The translations under genes and the position numbers were made by a program. Below are positions 14,115-21,927 of a DNA stretch of 25,250 nucleotides, one piece after another. The stretch is from Deferribacteres bacterium (lineage in GTDB: Bacteria; Nitrospirota; Thermodesulfovibrionia; UBA6902): contig JAADFS010000013.1 in assembly GCA_013152795.1 (NCBI GenBank), positions 1-25,250 of the forward strand, in the 5' to 3' direction. Position 1 is the first letter of the stretch, and each line of letters begins with the position of its first letter. The notes below the pieces were generated by a model, which saw nothing but the letters and a program-made list of their open reading frames with translations, was not told where the DNA came from and searched no databases.

Positions 14115-15458
14115 ATGACAAAGAAAATCGCCCCTGTAATATTCCTGCTTCTTTTTGTCGTTTCAGCATGTGCGCACACTGCCCTGACTGTTGCCGCCGA
14201 TGAATATGCAGGTATCCACGAGGAAACGCTTGCCAACGGGCTGAAGGTCTTTGCGCTTAAGGTTCCCGGTGCGCCTCTGTCGGTATTTCAGATATGGTAT
14301 GACGCCGGCTCGATCAATGAGCAGGTCGGGAAGACAGGGCTGAGCCACCTGCTTGAGCACATGATGTTCAAGGGCACACCCGAACACGGGCCCAAGACCT
14401 TTTCGAGGATTATAAAAAGGGCCGGTGGCATTGACAATGCGGGCACGAGCAAGGACTTTGTATATTACTACCAGAAACTGGCACCCGACAGGCTGTATCT
14501 TTCAATAGAGCTTGAGGCCGACAGGATGCAAAACCTGATTATGGATCCGAAGGAGACCCTTTCGGAGAGGGACGTGGTTATGGAAGAGCGCAGGATGCGC
14601 TATGACGACGACCCCCAGAACCTCGTATTCGAAGAGGTTGTCGCCGCTGCCTTTAAGAGCCACCCGTACAGATGGCCTGTAATAGGCTGGATGGAGGATT
14701 TAAGGACCATTACGCGGGACGACCTCTGGAAATACTACAGGTCGCGCTATGTGCCCAACAATGCCTTTATAGTTGTTGCAGGCGATATCGACGTTGCCTC
14801 TGTACTGAAGAAGATCAGAAAGGAGTTCGGTGCTATTCCGAAGGGCGGGGAGATTAAAAAACTGGATGTGGTGGAACCCCCGCAGAGAGGCGAAAAAAGG
14901 GTATTTGTAAAGAAAGAGGCTGAGCTGCCCTATGTGCTCAGTGCGTACAAGGCCCCGAACATACTGAATGAGGACAGCTATGCCCTTGAGGTGCTTGCAG
15001 GCGTGCTGTCAGGCGGAAAGAGCGCAAGGATATATAAAAGCCTCATAGATGAACAGCGCATAGCGCTTTCAGCAGGCGCGGGGTACAGCGCTTTGCAGAA
15101 ATATCCGTACCTGTTTTATCTCTACGGGACGCCGTTGCCCGGCAGGAAGATCGAAGATGTTGAAAATGCATTATACGAAGAGGTGCAGAAGATAAAGGAC
15201 CAGCCGCCTTCTGAAAGAGAGGTGCAGAAGGCCAAGAATCAGATTGAGGCGGATTTTATCATGAGCCAGGATTCGGTCTTTTACCAGGCCATGATACTGG
15301 CGCAATTTGAGATGATAGGCGGCTGGAGGTTAAAAGACAAATATCTGGAGGGCATCAGGAAGGTCACGCCTGAGGATGTCCGGAGGGTCGCAAGGAAATA
15401 CCTCGTGGAGGACCACAGGACAGTGGGGATACTGGTACCGGTGAAAAAATCGAAATGA
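14115..15458 (+). CDS. M16 zinc metallopeptidase, catalytic subunit (lipoprotein)
   Basis: A 447-residue exported peptidase of the M16 (insulinase/pitrilysin, PqqL-like) family. The N-terminal hydrophobic stretch ends VVSAC, a good lipobox with lipidated C19. The inverted zinc motif HLLEH is at 78-82, and the third ligand is a Glu near 157 in RDVVMEERRMRYDDDP. The M16 C-terminal domain follows (VLAGVLSGGKSARIYKSLIDEQ). Bacterial single-domain M16 peptidases usually act as a dimer with an inactive homologue, and that partner is the next gene, joined by an ATGA overlap at 15455-15458. They probably degrade peptides in the periplasm. The 138-base gap to the divergent thioredoxin gene should hold the operon promoter. 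The ribosome-binding site is weak. Confidence 0.92.
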   Translation: MTKKIAPVIFLLLFVVSACAHTALTVAADEYAGIHEETLANGLKVFALKVPGAPLSVFQIWYDAGSINEQVGKTGLSHLLEHMMFKGTPEHGPKTFSRIIKRAGGIDNAGTSKDFVYYYQKLAPDRLYLSIELEADRMQNLIMDPKETLSERDVVMEERRMRYDDDPQNLVFEEVVAAAFKSHPYRWPVIGWMEDLRTITRDDLWKYYRSRYVPNNAFIVVAGDIDVASVLKKIRKEFGAIPKGGEIKKLDVVEPPQRGEKRVFVKKEAELPYVLSAYKAPNILNEDSYALEVLAGVLSGGKSARIYKSLIDEQRIALSAGAGYSALQKYPYLFYLYGTPLPGRKIEDVENALYEEVQKIKDQPPSEREVQKAKNQIEADFIMSQDSVFYQAMILAQFEMIGGWRLKDKYLEGIRKVTPEDVRRVARKYLVEDHRTVGILVPVKKSK

Positions 15459-16810
15459 AGAATTCAAGGCTCAAAAAGATCACACTCTTAAGCTTTATCC
15501 TGAGTTTCACGTTATTAATCTTCAATTATTCATCGTACGCCCTTGATGTGAAGAGGGAGGTGCTTGAAAACGGCCTTGTCCTGATGATAGTGCAGAGGCA
15601 CAACCTGCCTGTGGTCAAGGTGGCAGTGGGCATTAATGCGGGAAGTCTCAATGAGCCGGCGGACAAGGCCGGGCTTGCAAATCTCGTTGCGGCCCTTCTG
15701 ACGGAAGGCACCGCGGGCAGGACAGCCCGTCAGATCAGCGAGGAGATTGAGTTTGTGGGAGGCAGTGTCGGCGCCTCCGGCGGGGATGATTATATTACGG
15801 CCAGTCTTTCCGTCTTGAAGAAAGACATAGACCTCGGATTCGATCTGCTTTCAGACATAATCCTCAACCCGGTATTCCCGGAAGATGAGATCAACAAAAA
15901 AAAGGAGCGTATCAAGGGGGGCCTGAAGGCAAGTGAAGAGGATCCCCGGTTTGTCGCCTCAAAGAATTTCAGAAGGGCGGTATTCGGTGAGCATCCCTAC
16001 GGAAGGCTGGTTACAGGCACTGCCGAGACCATTGACAGGATAACAAGGGAGGACCTTGTGAATTTTCATTCAAGGTACTATGTCCCCGGCAATTCCATCA
16101 TGGCTGTTGTAGGAGATGTAACCGAGGAGGAGGCAAAGGGACTGATAGATAAATATTTCGGCAGATGGAAAGGCGGAAAAACTCCCCCGCCGCCGCTGCC
16201 GCCGCTTAATGCAGTAAAGCAGAGGAAGACCATAACCGTGGACAAGGACCTTGCGCAGGCCACCGTCATACTCGGACATCTCGGGGTAAGGAGGGACAAC
16301 CCGGATTATTACGCGTTGTCTGTGATGAACTACATTCTGGGCGGCGGCGGATTCGCCTCGAGGCTCATGCAGAACATCAGGGAGGATAAAGGGCTTGTCT
16401 ATGATATTTACAGTTACTTTGCCGCTGACAGATACGGCGGGAGTTTCCAGGTTGTCCTTCAGACAAAAAACGAGTCCGCCAATACCGCAATCAGCGAGGT
16501 CTTAAAAGAGATAAACAGGATCAGAAATAATCCTGTATCGGATATGGAGCTGTCTGATGCAGCGTCGTTTCTTACGGGAAGTTTTCCCATGAGGATCGAA
16601 ACAAGCGACCGCATAGCCGGATTCCTTGTTGCAGTGGAATACTACGGCCTCGGCGTTGATTATATCGACAGGTATCCTGAATATATCAACAGCGTGACAA
16701 AAGAAGATGTCCTGCGGGTTGCAAGGAAATACCTTGATCCGGAAAATTTCATCCTTGTTGTAGTGGCCGACCAGGAAAAGACGGCGCTGCGAAAAGAATT
16801 CAGAAAATGA
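15455..16810 (+). CDS. M16 family peptidase-like protein, non-catalytic partner
   Basis: 451 residues with a cleavable-looking signal peptide (about 1-30, ending SSYA). It has the M16 fold throughout: VLENGLVLMIVQRHNLPVV and NAGSLNEPADKAGLANLVAALLTEGT, with the C-terminal half carrying YILGGGGFASRLMQNIREDKGLVYDIYS. Where the active subunit has HxxEH this one has LANLVAALL, so both zinc ligands and the catalytic Glu are missing. That is typical of the structural subunit of a two-gene M16 pair, which supplies the Arg/Tyr that bind substrate. It overlaps its neighbours on both sides by four bases (ATGA), so all are translationally coupled. Confidence 0.92.
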   Translation: MKNSRLKKITLLSFILSFTLLIFNYSSYALDVKREVLENGLVLMIVQRHNLPVVKVAVGINAGSLNEPADKAGLANLVAALLTEGTAGRTARQISEEIEFVGGSVGASGGDDYITASLSVLKKDIDLGFDLLSDIILNPVFPEDEINKKKERIKGGLKASEEDPRFVASKNFRRAVFGEHPYGRLVTGTAETIDRITREDLVNFHSRYYVPGNSIMAVVGDVTEEEAKGLIDKYFGRWKGGKTPPPPLPPLNAVKQRKTITVDKDLAQATVILGHLGVRRDNPDYYALSVMNYILGGGGFASRLMQNIREDKGLVYDIYSYFAADRYGGSFQVVLQTKNESANTAISEVLKEINRIRNNPVSDMELSDAASFLTGSFPMRIETSDRIAGFLVAVEYYGLGVDYIDRYPEYINSVTKEDVLRVARKYLDPENFILVVVADQEKTALRKEFRK

Positions 16811-17676
16811 CAGCGGAAGAAATACTCCTGAGAGATGCGTTCCTCCTGGGCATCGAGCTGAGGCTTTTCTGGTTTGTCGCCCTGCTGTACGGTATATCGT
16901 TTATTATCGGCATTGCATATCTCGTATCCTCACACCCCGGAACAGGCAGGGCCCTGACGCGGGGCCTGCAAATAACCCTCGTTATTCACACGGGCCTTAT
17001 TATCTTCAGGACGTTTGAGGGCATGAGGCCGCCTTTCCAGAACCTGTATGAAACCCTTTCCTGGTTTGCGTGGTTTGCCAATGCAACTTACCTGTACGCG
17101 CGGAGCCGGTGGCATGATGTGCACATCCCCGGGTTTATTATTGCGGGCATAGCCGCGGCTGCATGCCTGTACAGCCTGTTTACGAGAAATCCCGAAATAG
17201 CCCCGCTGCCCCCGGCGCTTCAGAGCCCGTGGTATGAAGCGCACGTCCTGACGGCGTTTCTGGCTTACGCGGTCTTTGTGGTCAGCTTTGCGGTTGAAGT
17301 CTGTTACCTGCGTTTCCGGACCCCGCCGGATGAGCCCGGTATCTTCGGCTATATCGATGAGGAATTCCGGCGCTGGACGCACAGGCTCGTGCTTTTCGGC
17401 TTTCCCTTTCTGACATTTGCAATCTTTTCCGGCGCTGCATGGGCCAATGATGCATGGGGAAGGTACTGGTCTTGGGACCCGAAGGAGACCTGGTCGCTTA
17501 TTACGTGGACTGTTTACGCAATGTACCTGCATTCAAAGGCAATCGGCAGGTGGAGGGACACCCCTTCATCGGTGCTGAATATAATCGGCTTTGTCTGTAT
17601 GATAATGACATTTCTGGGGGTTAACTGGCTCGTGAAGCTTTTCGGCATTCCGAGCCTGCATACTTATGCTGTATAG
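16807..17676 (+). CDS. ccsA: Cytochrome c biogenesis protein CcsA/ResC
   Basis: A 289-residue polytopic membrane protein of the haem-handling family, the System II cytochrome c synthase subunit. The tryptophan-rich haem motif WANDAWGRYWSWDPKETW lies near 213-230. The histidines expected to ligate haem are seen in VIHTGLII, EAHVLTAF, RWTHRLVLFGFP and YLHSKAIGRW. About eight hydrophobic segments are visible. With ResB it moves haem across the membrane and attaches it to CxxCH cysteines kept reduced by a thioredoxin-like protein; a candidate for that protein is the divergent selenoprotein at 13368-13976. It starts by ATGA overlap with the M16 partner and overlaps resB by 11 bases. Confidence 0.93.
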   Translation: MTAEEILLRDAFLLGIELRLFWFVALLYGISFIIGIAYLVSSHPGTGRALTRGLQITLVIHTGLIIFRTFEGMRPPFQNLYETLSWFAWFANATYLYARSRWHDVHIPGFIIAGIAAAACLYSLFTRNPEIAPLPPALQSPWYEAHVLTAFLAYAVFVVSFAVEVCYLRFRTPPDEPGIFGYIDEEFRRWTHRLVLFGFPFLTFAIFSGAAWANDAWGRYWSWDPKETWSLITWTVYAMYLHSKAIGRWRDTPSSVLNIIGFVCMIMTFLGVNWLVKLFGIPSLHTYAV

Positions 17677-19069
17677 GACTTTTTCATCCCTTAAAACATC
17701 CGTCTGGATACTGGCCTTTATGTGCCTCATCTTTTTGACGGGCACGATCTTTCCGCAGGGCGAAAACATCGAGGACTATATCAGGGCCGGCGGCAGGTAT
17801 GTATCCGTCGTCAGGACACTGGACCTTCTTAATATCTTCATGTCGCCCCTGTTCCTGTTTACCACTTTTATCCTGCTTGTAAACCTTGCGGTATGCCTCT
17901 ATGACAGGTTCAGGATGTTCCTGAGAACGAGGAGGAAGCCGATCGACTTTGAAAGGTTAAAGAACCACCGCAGTGTACTGATATTTGATAAAACCGATTT
18001 TGAAAAGCGTCTTGAAAAGGCAGGTTTTTCATTTAAGGCCCGGAGCCGTGACACCATTCATCCCGGTGTGGTTATATACGAGAAAGGTATTCAGTACTGG
18101 TGGCTTTCATGGTTTTACCATGTGGGAATAATACTTGCCATCCTGGGGTTTTTCATCACTGCATTATTTTCATTCGAGAGTGATGTGCTCCTCTATCCCG
18201 GGAAACCCGTGACGATTTCCCTGTACAGCAGGGACACGAGATGGAATAAACTGCTTGAGAAGGCCGGCATCAGTGTTTCCGGCGGCCATGCTGAAGAAGA
18301 GTATGTGCTTACGCTCGAGGAGTTCAGGACGGAATATTACCAGACCCTTAGGATTGATTACCCGAAGAGAAAGCTCGAGAGGCTGGCCATAGGAATAGGC
18401 GCAAGAAAGATAGAGCCGTCGCACAGGGGTTTTTCATATATGCCCAAGATGTGGCTTACCAGCCTCAGGGTTAAGAGGCCGGACGGCAAGGTTCTGTATG
18501 CAAAGCTCCAGGTGAACAAACCCTTCCGCACAGGGCCGCTTACACTGTACCAGATGGGATTTGAACAGAAGGTCTCCCTTGCGGCAAACGGCCGGCGTAT
18601 TGATGTAAAGACAATGTCACCCTTCCGTGTCGAGGGCACAGCCGGCCGGTTCCTGCTCGGCCGGCTTAAGACAGGAACCCTTTACAGAAAAGACGGCACA
18701 AGGGAGACGATACATCCCTTTGTCGCGCTCTATTATATCCCCGAAGACAATCCTTCGGCAAAAACCGAACTGGGACGGATCAGCCTCGGCGGAAGGCTTA
18801 ATGCAATGGGGGTTGATTTCGAGTTCATGGATTATGAGGAGGGCTCTTATCTGAGTTACAGAAAGGACCCCGGTGTTCTTGTTGTGGGCATTGCATGCCT
18901 TTTTGTCTTCCTCGGTCTTTTTGTAAGAAGCTTCGGAGCATGGTACAGGATTCAGTATGCAGTTGAAAACAGGACGGTTTATGCACTTGTCAGTACAAGG
19001 GGCATCCTGGCTGATAAAGACCGCATCGTCAGGAAGCTCGAGAAGAAAAAAACAGCAATGAACCGCTGA
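17666..19069 (+). CDS. resB: Cytochrome c biogenesis protein ResB/Ccs1
   Basis: 467 residues of the ResB/Ccs1 family, partner of CcsA in the System II cytochrome c synthase. The N-terminal membrane segment is preceded by the typical LYRTFSSLKTSVWILAF, followed by the family's GTIFPQGENIEDY. Further membrane segments lie near 66-90 and 150-172. A large extracytoplasmic domain follows, with a last membrane segment near 405-425 (VVGIACLFVFLGLFV). It is the last gene of the M16-M16-ccsA-resB operon. A strong terminator-like hairpin follows 18 bases after the stop. Gene order here is ccsA then resB, the reverse of Bacillus resABC. Confidence 0.92.
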   Translation: MLYRTFSSLKTSVWILAFMCLIFLTGTIFPQGENIEDYIRAGGRYVSVVRTLDLLNIFMSPLFLFTTFILLVNLAVCLYDRFRMFLRTRRKPIDFERLKNHRSVLIFDKTDFEKRLEKAGFSFKARSRDTIHPGVVIYEKGIQYWWLSWFYHVGIILAILGFFITALFSFESDVLLYPGKPVTISLYSRDTRWNKLLEKAGISVSGGHAEEEYVLTLEEFRTEYYQTLRIDYPKRKLERLAIGIGARKIEPSHRGFSYMPKMWLTSLRVKRPDGKVLYAKLQVNKPFRTGPLTLYQMGFEQKVSLAANGRRIDVKTMSPFRVEGTAGRFLLGRLKTGTLYRKDGTRETIHPFVALYYIPEDNPSAKTELGRISLGGRLNAMGVDFEFMDYEEGSYLSYRKDPGVLVVGIACLFVFLGLFVRSFGAWYRIQYAVENRTVYALVSTRGILADKDRIVRKLEKKKTAMNR

Positions 19070-19086
19070 TATTCCCTCAAATGAAA

Positions 19087-19129
19087 AACCTTACCCGGCA
19101 TAGGGGAAATCCCTATGCCGGGTAAGGTT
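19087..19129 (+). terminator. 19-bp perfect hairpin after resB
   Basis: AACCTTACCCGGCATAGGG (19087-19105) pairs perfectly with its complement at 19111-19129 around loop GAAAT. It is preceded by AAAA and followed by TTTC, so it could stop transcription either way. It closes the M16-ccs operon. The 3' flank contains CTTCTAAAAAAAAC (19134-19147), also found at 21676-21689. Confidence 0.8.
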
Positions 19130-19252
19130 TTCACTTCTAAAAAAAACGTGCTTTTCCCCGCTACAAAGAATTTTTGATTAATACGATAATAGTACAGCCG
19201 TTTAGATTTGAGATTTGAAAATTTGAGCTCCCTTGCCTGAATAAGGTTCAGA

Positions 19253-19936
19253 ATGAATAGCTGCAGGGTTAGCGGTAAAAAACTGAAGCACAAGATATTT
19301 ATTGTTGACGACCACCCGATAATGCGCCAGGGGCTTGCACAGCTTATCAACCAGGAAACGGACTTTACGGTTTGCGGAGATGCAGGGGACATCAGGGAGG
19401 CCTTAAAGGCAATCGCAAAGCATCAGCCTGATATTGCGATAGTCGACATTTCCCTGGGGCATATCAGTGGAATAAGGCTCATAGAGGAACTCTCCAATTA
19501 CTATCCTGATTTATCCATTCTCGTTCTTTCCATGCATGATGAATTCATCTATGCCGAGCGCTGCCTCAAGGCAGGGGCAAGAGGCTACATTATGAAGCAC
19601 GAGCCGCCCGAGAAGGTGATATCCGCTTTAAAGAAGATCCTGAGCGGGGAGATTTACGTCAGCGACAGGCTGAGCTCAAGGCTCCTGCATAAACTCGTTC
19701 ACAGGAAATCGGAAGTCTACAGCTCCCCGGTTGAGAGTCTCAGCAACCGGGAATTGGAGGTGTTTCAGCTTATAGGGCGGGGGTTGAAGACACGGAAGAT
19801 AGCCGAGCAGTTGAATCTCAGCGTCAAGACGGTTGAAACATATATAGACCATATAAAGAAGAAGATGCACTTTGATGACTCCAGGAATCTGTTCCTGCAT
19901 GCCGTCAAATGGCTGATGAAGGAAAACATAAAGTGA
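19253..19936 (+). CDS. NarL/FixJ-type (LuxR-HTH) response regulator
   Basis: 227 residues. The receiver has the acidic pair D19-D20 in IFIVDDHPIMRQGL, phosphoacceptor D65 in IAIVDISLGHISG, the Ser in LVLSMHDE, and Lys in IMKHEPPEKV. The C-terminal LuxR-type helix-turn-helix is SLSNRELEVFQLIGRGLKTRKIAEQLNLSVKTVETYIDHI. There is no kinase gene beside it, so it is an orphan; the cognate kinase must lie elsewhere. AAGGTTCAGA is a weak ribosome-binding site before the ATG. The next gene is an RpoD-like sigma factor, separated by repeat copy H, which might place the regulator's output close by. That is inference. Confidence 0.92.
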   Translation: MNSCRVSGKKLKHKIFIVDDHPIMRQGLAQLINQETDFTVCGDAGDIREALKAIAKHQPDIAIVDISLGHISGIRLIEELSNYYPDLSILVLSMHDEFIYAERCLKAGARGYIMKHEPPEKVISALKKILSGEIYVSDRLSSRLLHKLVHRKSEVYSSPVESLSNRELEVFQLIGRGLKTRKIAEQLNLSVKTVETYIDHIKKKMHFDDSRNLFLHAVKWLMKENIK

Positions 19937-19938
19937 TT

Positions 19939-19985
19939 CCATTAACGCGGCATAAACACGGCAGGAGAGCGTGCCTGCCGCCGCA
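19939..19985 (+). repeat. Dispersed repeat, one-hairpin copy H
   Basis: CCATTAACGCGGCATAAACA is followed by a hairpin, CGGCAGG (19959-19965) with CCTGCCG (19974-19980). It matches the left end plus one arm. It separates the response regulator gene from the leader ORF of the sigma-factor gene. Confidence 0.6.
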
Positions 19986-20006
19986 ATTGTAAAAAAAGGA
20001 GGGCTT

Positions 20007-20072
20007 ATGAGCATCATGCAAGTAAAAATATTAATTAAACCTGCAATATCAAGATCAAGGGTTGTTTTCTGA
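20007..20072 (+). CDS. 21-codon leader ORF coupled to the sigma-factor gene
   Basis: ATG at 20007 follows an excellent AAAGGAGGG site. The frame runs 21 codons (beginning MSIMQVKILIKPAI, ending SRSRVVF) to TGA at 20070-20072. The sigma-factor ATG begins two bases later and has no ribosome-binding site of its own, so re-initiation after this leader is the simplest way to translate it. The peptide is basic and hydrophobic and resembles nothing I recognise. It may act only as a coupling device or regulatory leader. Confidence 0.55.
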   Translation: MSIMQVKILIKPAISRSRVVF

Positions 20073-20074
20073 TC

Positions 20075-21580
20075 ATGATTTTCAGGGATATAAACGGCGA
20101 ATCAGGAGAAATAAACTATACCTCAGACGACCCCATGAGGATGTATATCCGGGAGATAAAATCCCTGTCCATGCTCACAAAGCAGGGCGAAATAGAGATT
20201 GCAAAGTCCCTGGAAGAGGGGAGGAACAAAATATCAAGGATCATCTTTACTGCCCCTTTTGCAATCAGACACATATTGAACTTTCCGGCCCTGTTAAAGG
20301 AAGAGAAACTCTCCATAAGCAATATCTGCTCACCCGAAAAACCGGTTGATCCGCCGGACGACACCGATGCTGCGGAAAGAAAGGCCGGCGTGGAAAAACT
20401 TCTGAAAAGCGTCAGGTCGTTAAGGGCCCTGCTGCACAGCAGGGAGGCTTATCTTAGAAAACTGAATGAGGGGAAACCGGGCCGGAAAGACATGGAGGCG
20501 GCAAGGGAGGCACTGCACAGAAACACCGACAGGATAGTTGACAGGATAGCCGGCCTCAACCTCAGGGAAGAGATAACGGAGGAATTGTCAAGCCGTTTCA
20601 AGAAACTGGCGGCATCGCACGGCAATATGGCCCGTGAAATAGACAATATCCGTAAAAGCGTGATAAAACCCTGTGGAAGATATGGTAATGCCCCTGCTTT
20701 ACGCACTCACCGTGATGAAATAAAAGGACTGTGTGCCGCCTACAGGCGTCTCAGGAGGGAGATGGCCGCCGTGGAGGCGGAACTGGGGCTTAAGGGCGAT
20801 GAGGTGAAAGAGGCACTGGCCGTTATTCATGAAAGCGAGAAGAAGATCAGTGATGCAAAGAAAATACTTACCGAGGCGAACCTGAGGCTGGTGATCAGCA
20901 TAGCAAGGAGGCACATCGGCAGGGGGTTAGGCCTGCCAGACCTTATCCAGGAAGGCAATATCGGGCTGATGAGGGCTGTGGAGAAGTTCGACTACAAGAA
21001 GGGCTATAAATTCAGCACATATGCCACGTGGTGGATAAGACAGGCCATAACCCGCGCACTTGCAGACCAGGCAAGGACCATCAGGCTTCCCGTCCATATG
21101 ATAGAAACCATGAACAGGTTGACGCAGGTCTCCAAGGAACTCATGCAGGAACTCGGCAGGGAACCGAAAGTTGAGGAGATAGCAAAGAGGATGGCGCTGC
21201 CCATTGAGAAGACCAGGAAGATCATGAAGATATGCAAGGAGCCTGTATCACTGAAGACCCCTGTGGGAAGCGAGGAGGAAAGCCACCTTGAGGATTTCAT
21301 AGAAGACAAGGCATCCCTTATTCCGCTTGACGCGGTTATCCAGCAGGAATTGAAAAAGCATGTCAGAAAGATAATCAGCTCTCTGTCGACAAAGGAAGCG
21401 GAGATTATTAAAAAGCGCTTCGGCATCGGGGACGGCGCTTCACAGACCCTTGAAGAAGTCGGCAGATACTTCAATGTGACACGTGAAAGAATACGGCAAC
21501 TTGAAGGAAAGGCCCTCAGGAAGCTGAGACACCCGCAACGAAGCGGGCCACTTAAGGTCTTCCTCGAAAAGAGCATTTAG
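20075..21580 (+). CDS. Sigma-70 family, RpoD-like sigma factor
   Basis: 501 residues with the domain set of a group 1/2 sigma factor but no obvious acidic region 1.1. Region 1.2 (DDPMRMYIREIKSLSMLTKQGE) starts near residue 18. A long non-conserved helical region spans about 80-265. Regions 2.1-2.4 follow, with LRLVISIARRHIGRGLGLPD, LIQEGNIGLMRAVEKFDY and YKFSTYATWWIRQAITRALA. Region 3 has RLPVHMIETMNRL. Region 4.2 is LEEVGRYFNVTRERIRQLEG. The recognition residues look close to a housekeeping sigma factor, so it may be the primary sigma factor or a second RpoD-like paralogue; dnaG is not adjacent. It lacks a ribosome-binding site and probably depends on the leader ORF. Confidence 0.9.
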   Translation: MIFRDINGESGEINYTSDDPMRMYIREIKSLSMLTKQGEIEIAKSLEEGRNKISRIIFTAPFAIRHILNFPALLKEEKLSISNICSPEKPVDPPDDTDAAERKAGVEKLLKSVRSLRALLHSREAYLRKLNEGKPGRKDMEAAREALHRNTDRIVDRIAGLNLREEITEELSSRFKKLAASHGNMAREIDNIRKSVIKPCGRYGNAPALRTHRDEIKGLCAAYRRLRREMAAVEAELGLKGDEVKEALAVIHESEKKISDAKKILTEANLRLVISIARRHIGRGLGLPDLIQEGNIGLMRAVEKFDYKKGYKFSTYATWWIRQAITRALADQARTIRLPVHMIETMNRLTQVSKELMQELGREPKVEEIAKRMALPIEKTRKIMKICKEPVSLKTPVGSEEESHLEDFIEDKASLIPLDAVIQQELKKHVRKIISSLSTKEAEIIKKRFGIGDGASQTLEEVGRYFNVTRERIRQLEGKALRKLRHPQRSGPLKVFLEKSI

Positions 21581-21927
21581 GGGAAAAGCAGGCAGAGGTG
21601 TTCATGCATCCGTGCAGGACACTTATATGAAAATCCCCTGCATGGAGGAAAGCTCCATGTTTGATAGGGATTCCCCTTCTAAAAAAAACATATTCTCCCC
21701 TCTATTGAAAAGATTGCCGAAATTCGACAAGAAAAAAACATGAGACAGAAAAAGCCGGGGAGAACATTGCATCCCTTAAAAAGCTGTCCCCTAAAAAAGC
21801 AGTTAACATCTCCCCGGCTCCCCCCTTCCCTGAAGGTTTTTCAGAAGGGAAACAGGCATATGGTGCCGGAGACATTTATCTTTTATCTTTAACGATGCAA
21901 ACTCTGAAGAAGAAAAGGAGCTGAAAA
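21581..21927 (+). other. 347-base non-coding gap with three nested hairpins
   Basis: No gene is seen. First, a compound hairpin at 21632-21672: CATGGAG/CTCCATG inside AATCCC/GGGATT, followed by CTTCTAAAAAAAAC. Second, a perfect 11-bp stem AGCCGGGGAGA (21753-21763) with TCTCCCCGGCT (21809-21819) enclosing 45 bases. Third, a smaller hairpin TTCCC...GGGAA at 21826-21851. The last two could form the structured leader of the chemoreceptor mRNA, whose AAGGAG site and ATG follow at 21928. No known riboswitch consensus was recognised. Confidence 0.5.

Noticed and set aside
21753..21927. A cyclic-di-GMP or other known riboswitch before the chemoreceptor
   Set aside because: I find stems but none of the conserved loop sequences of riboswitch classes I know.
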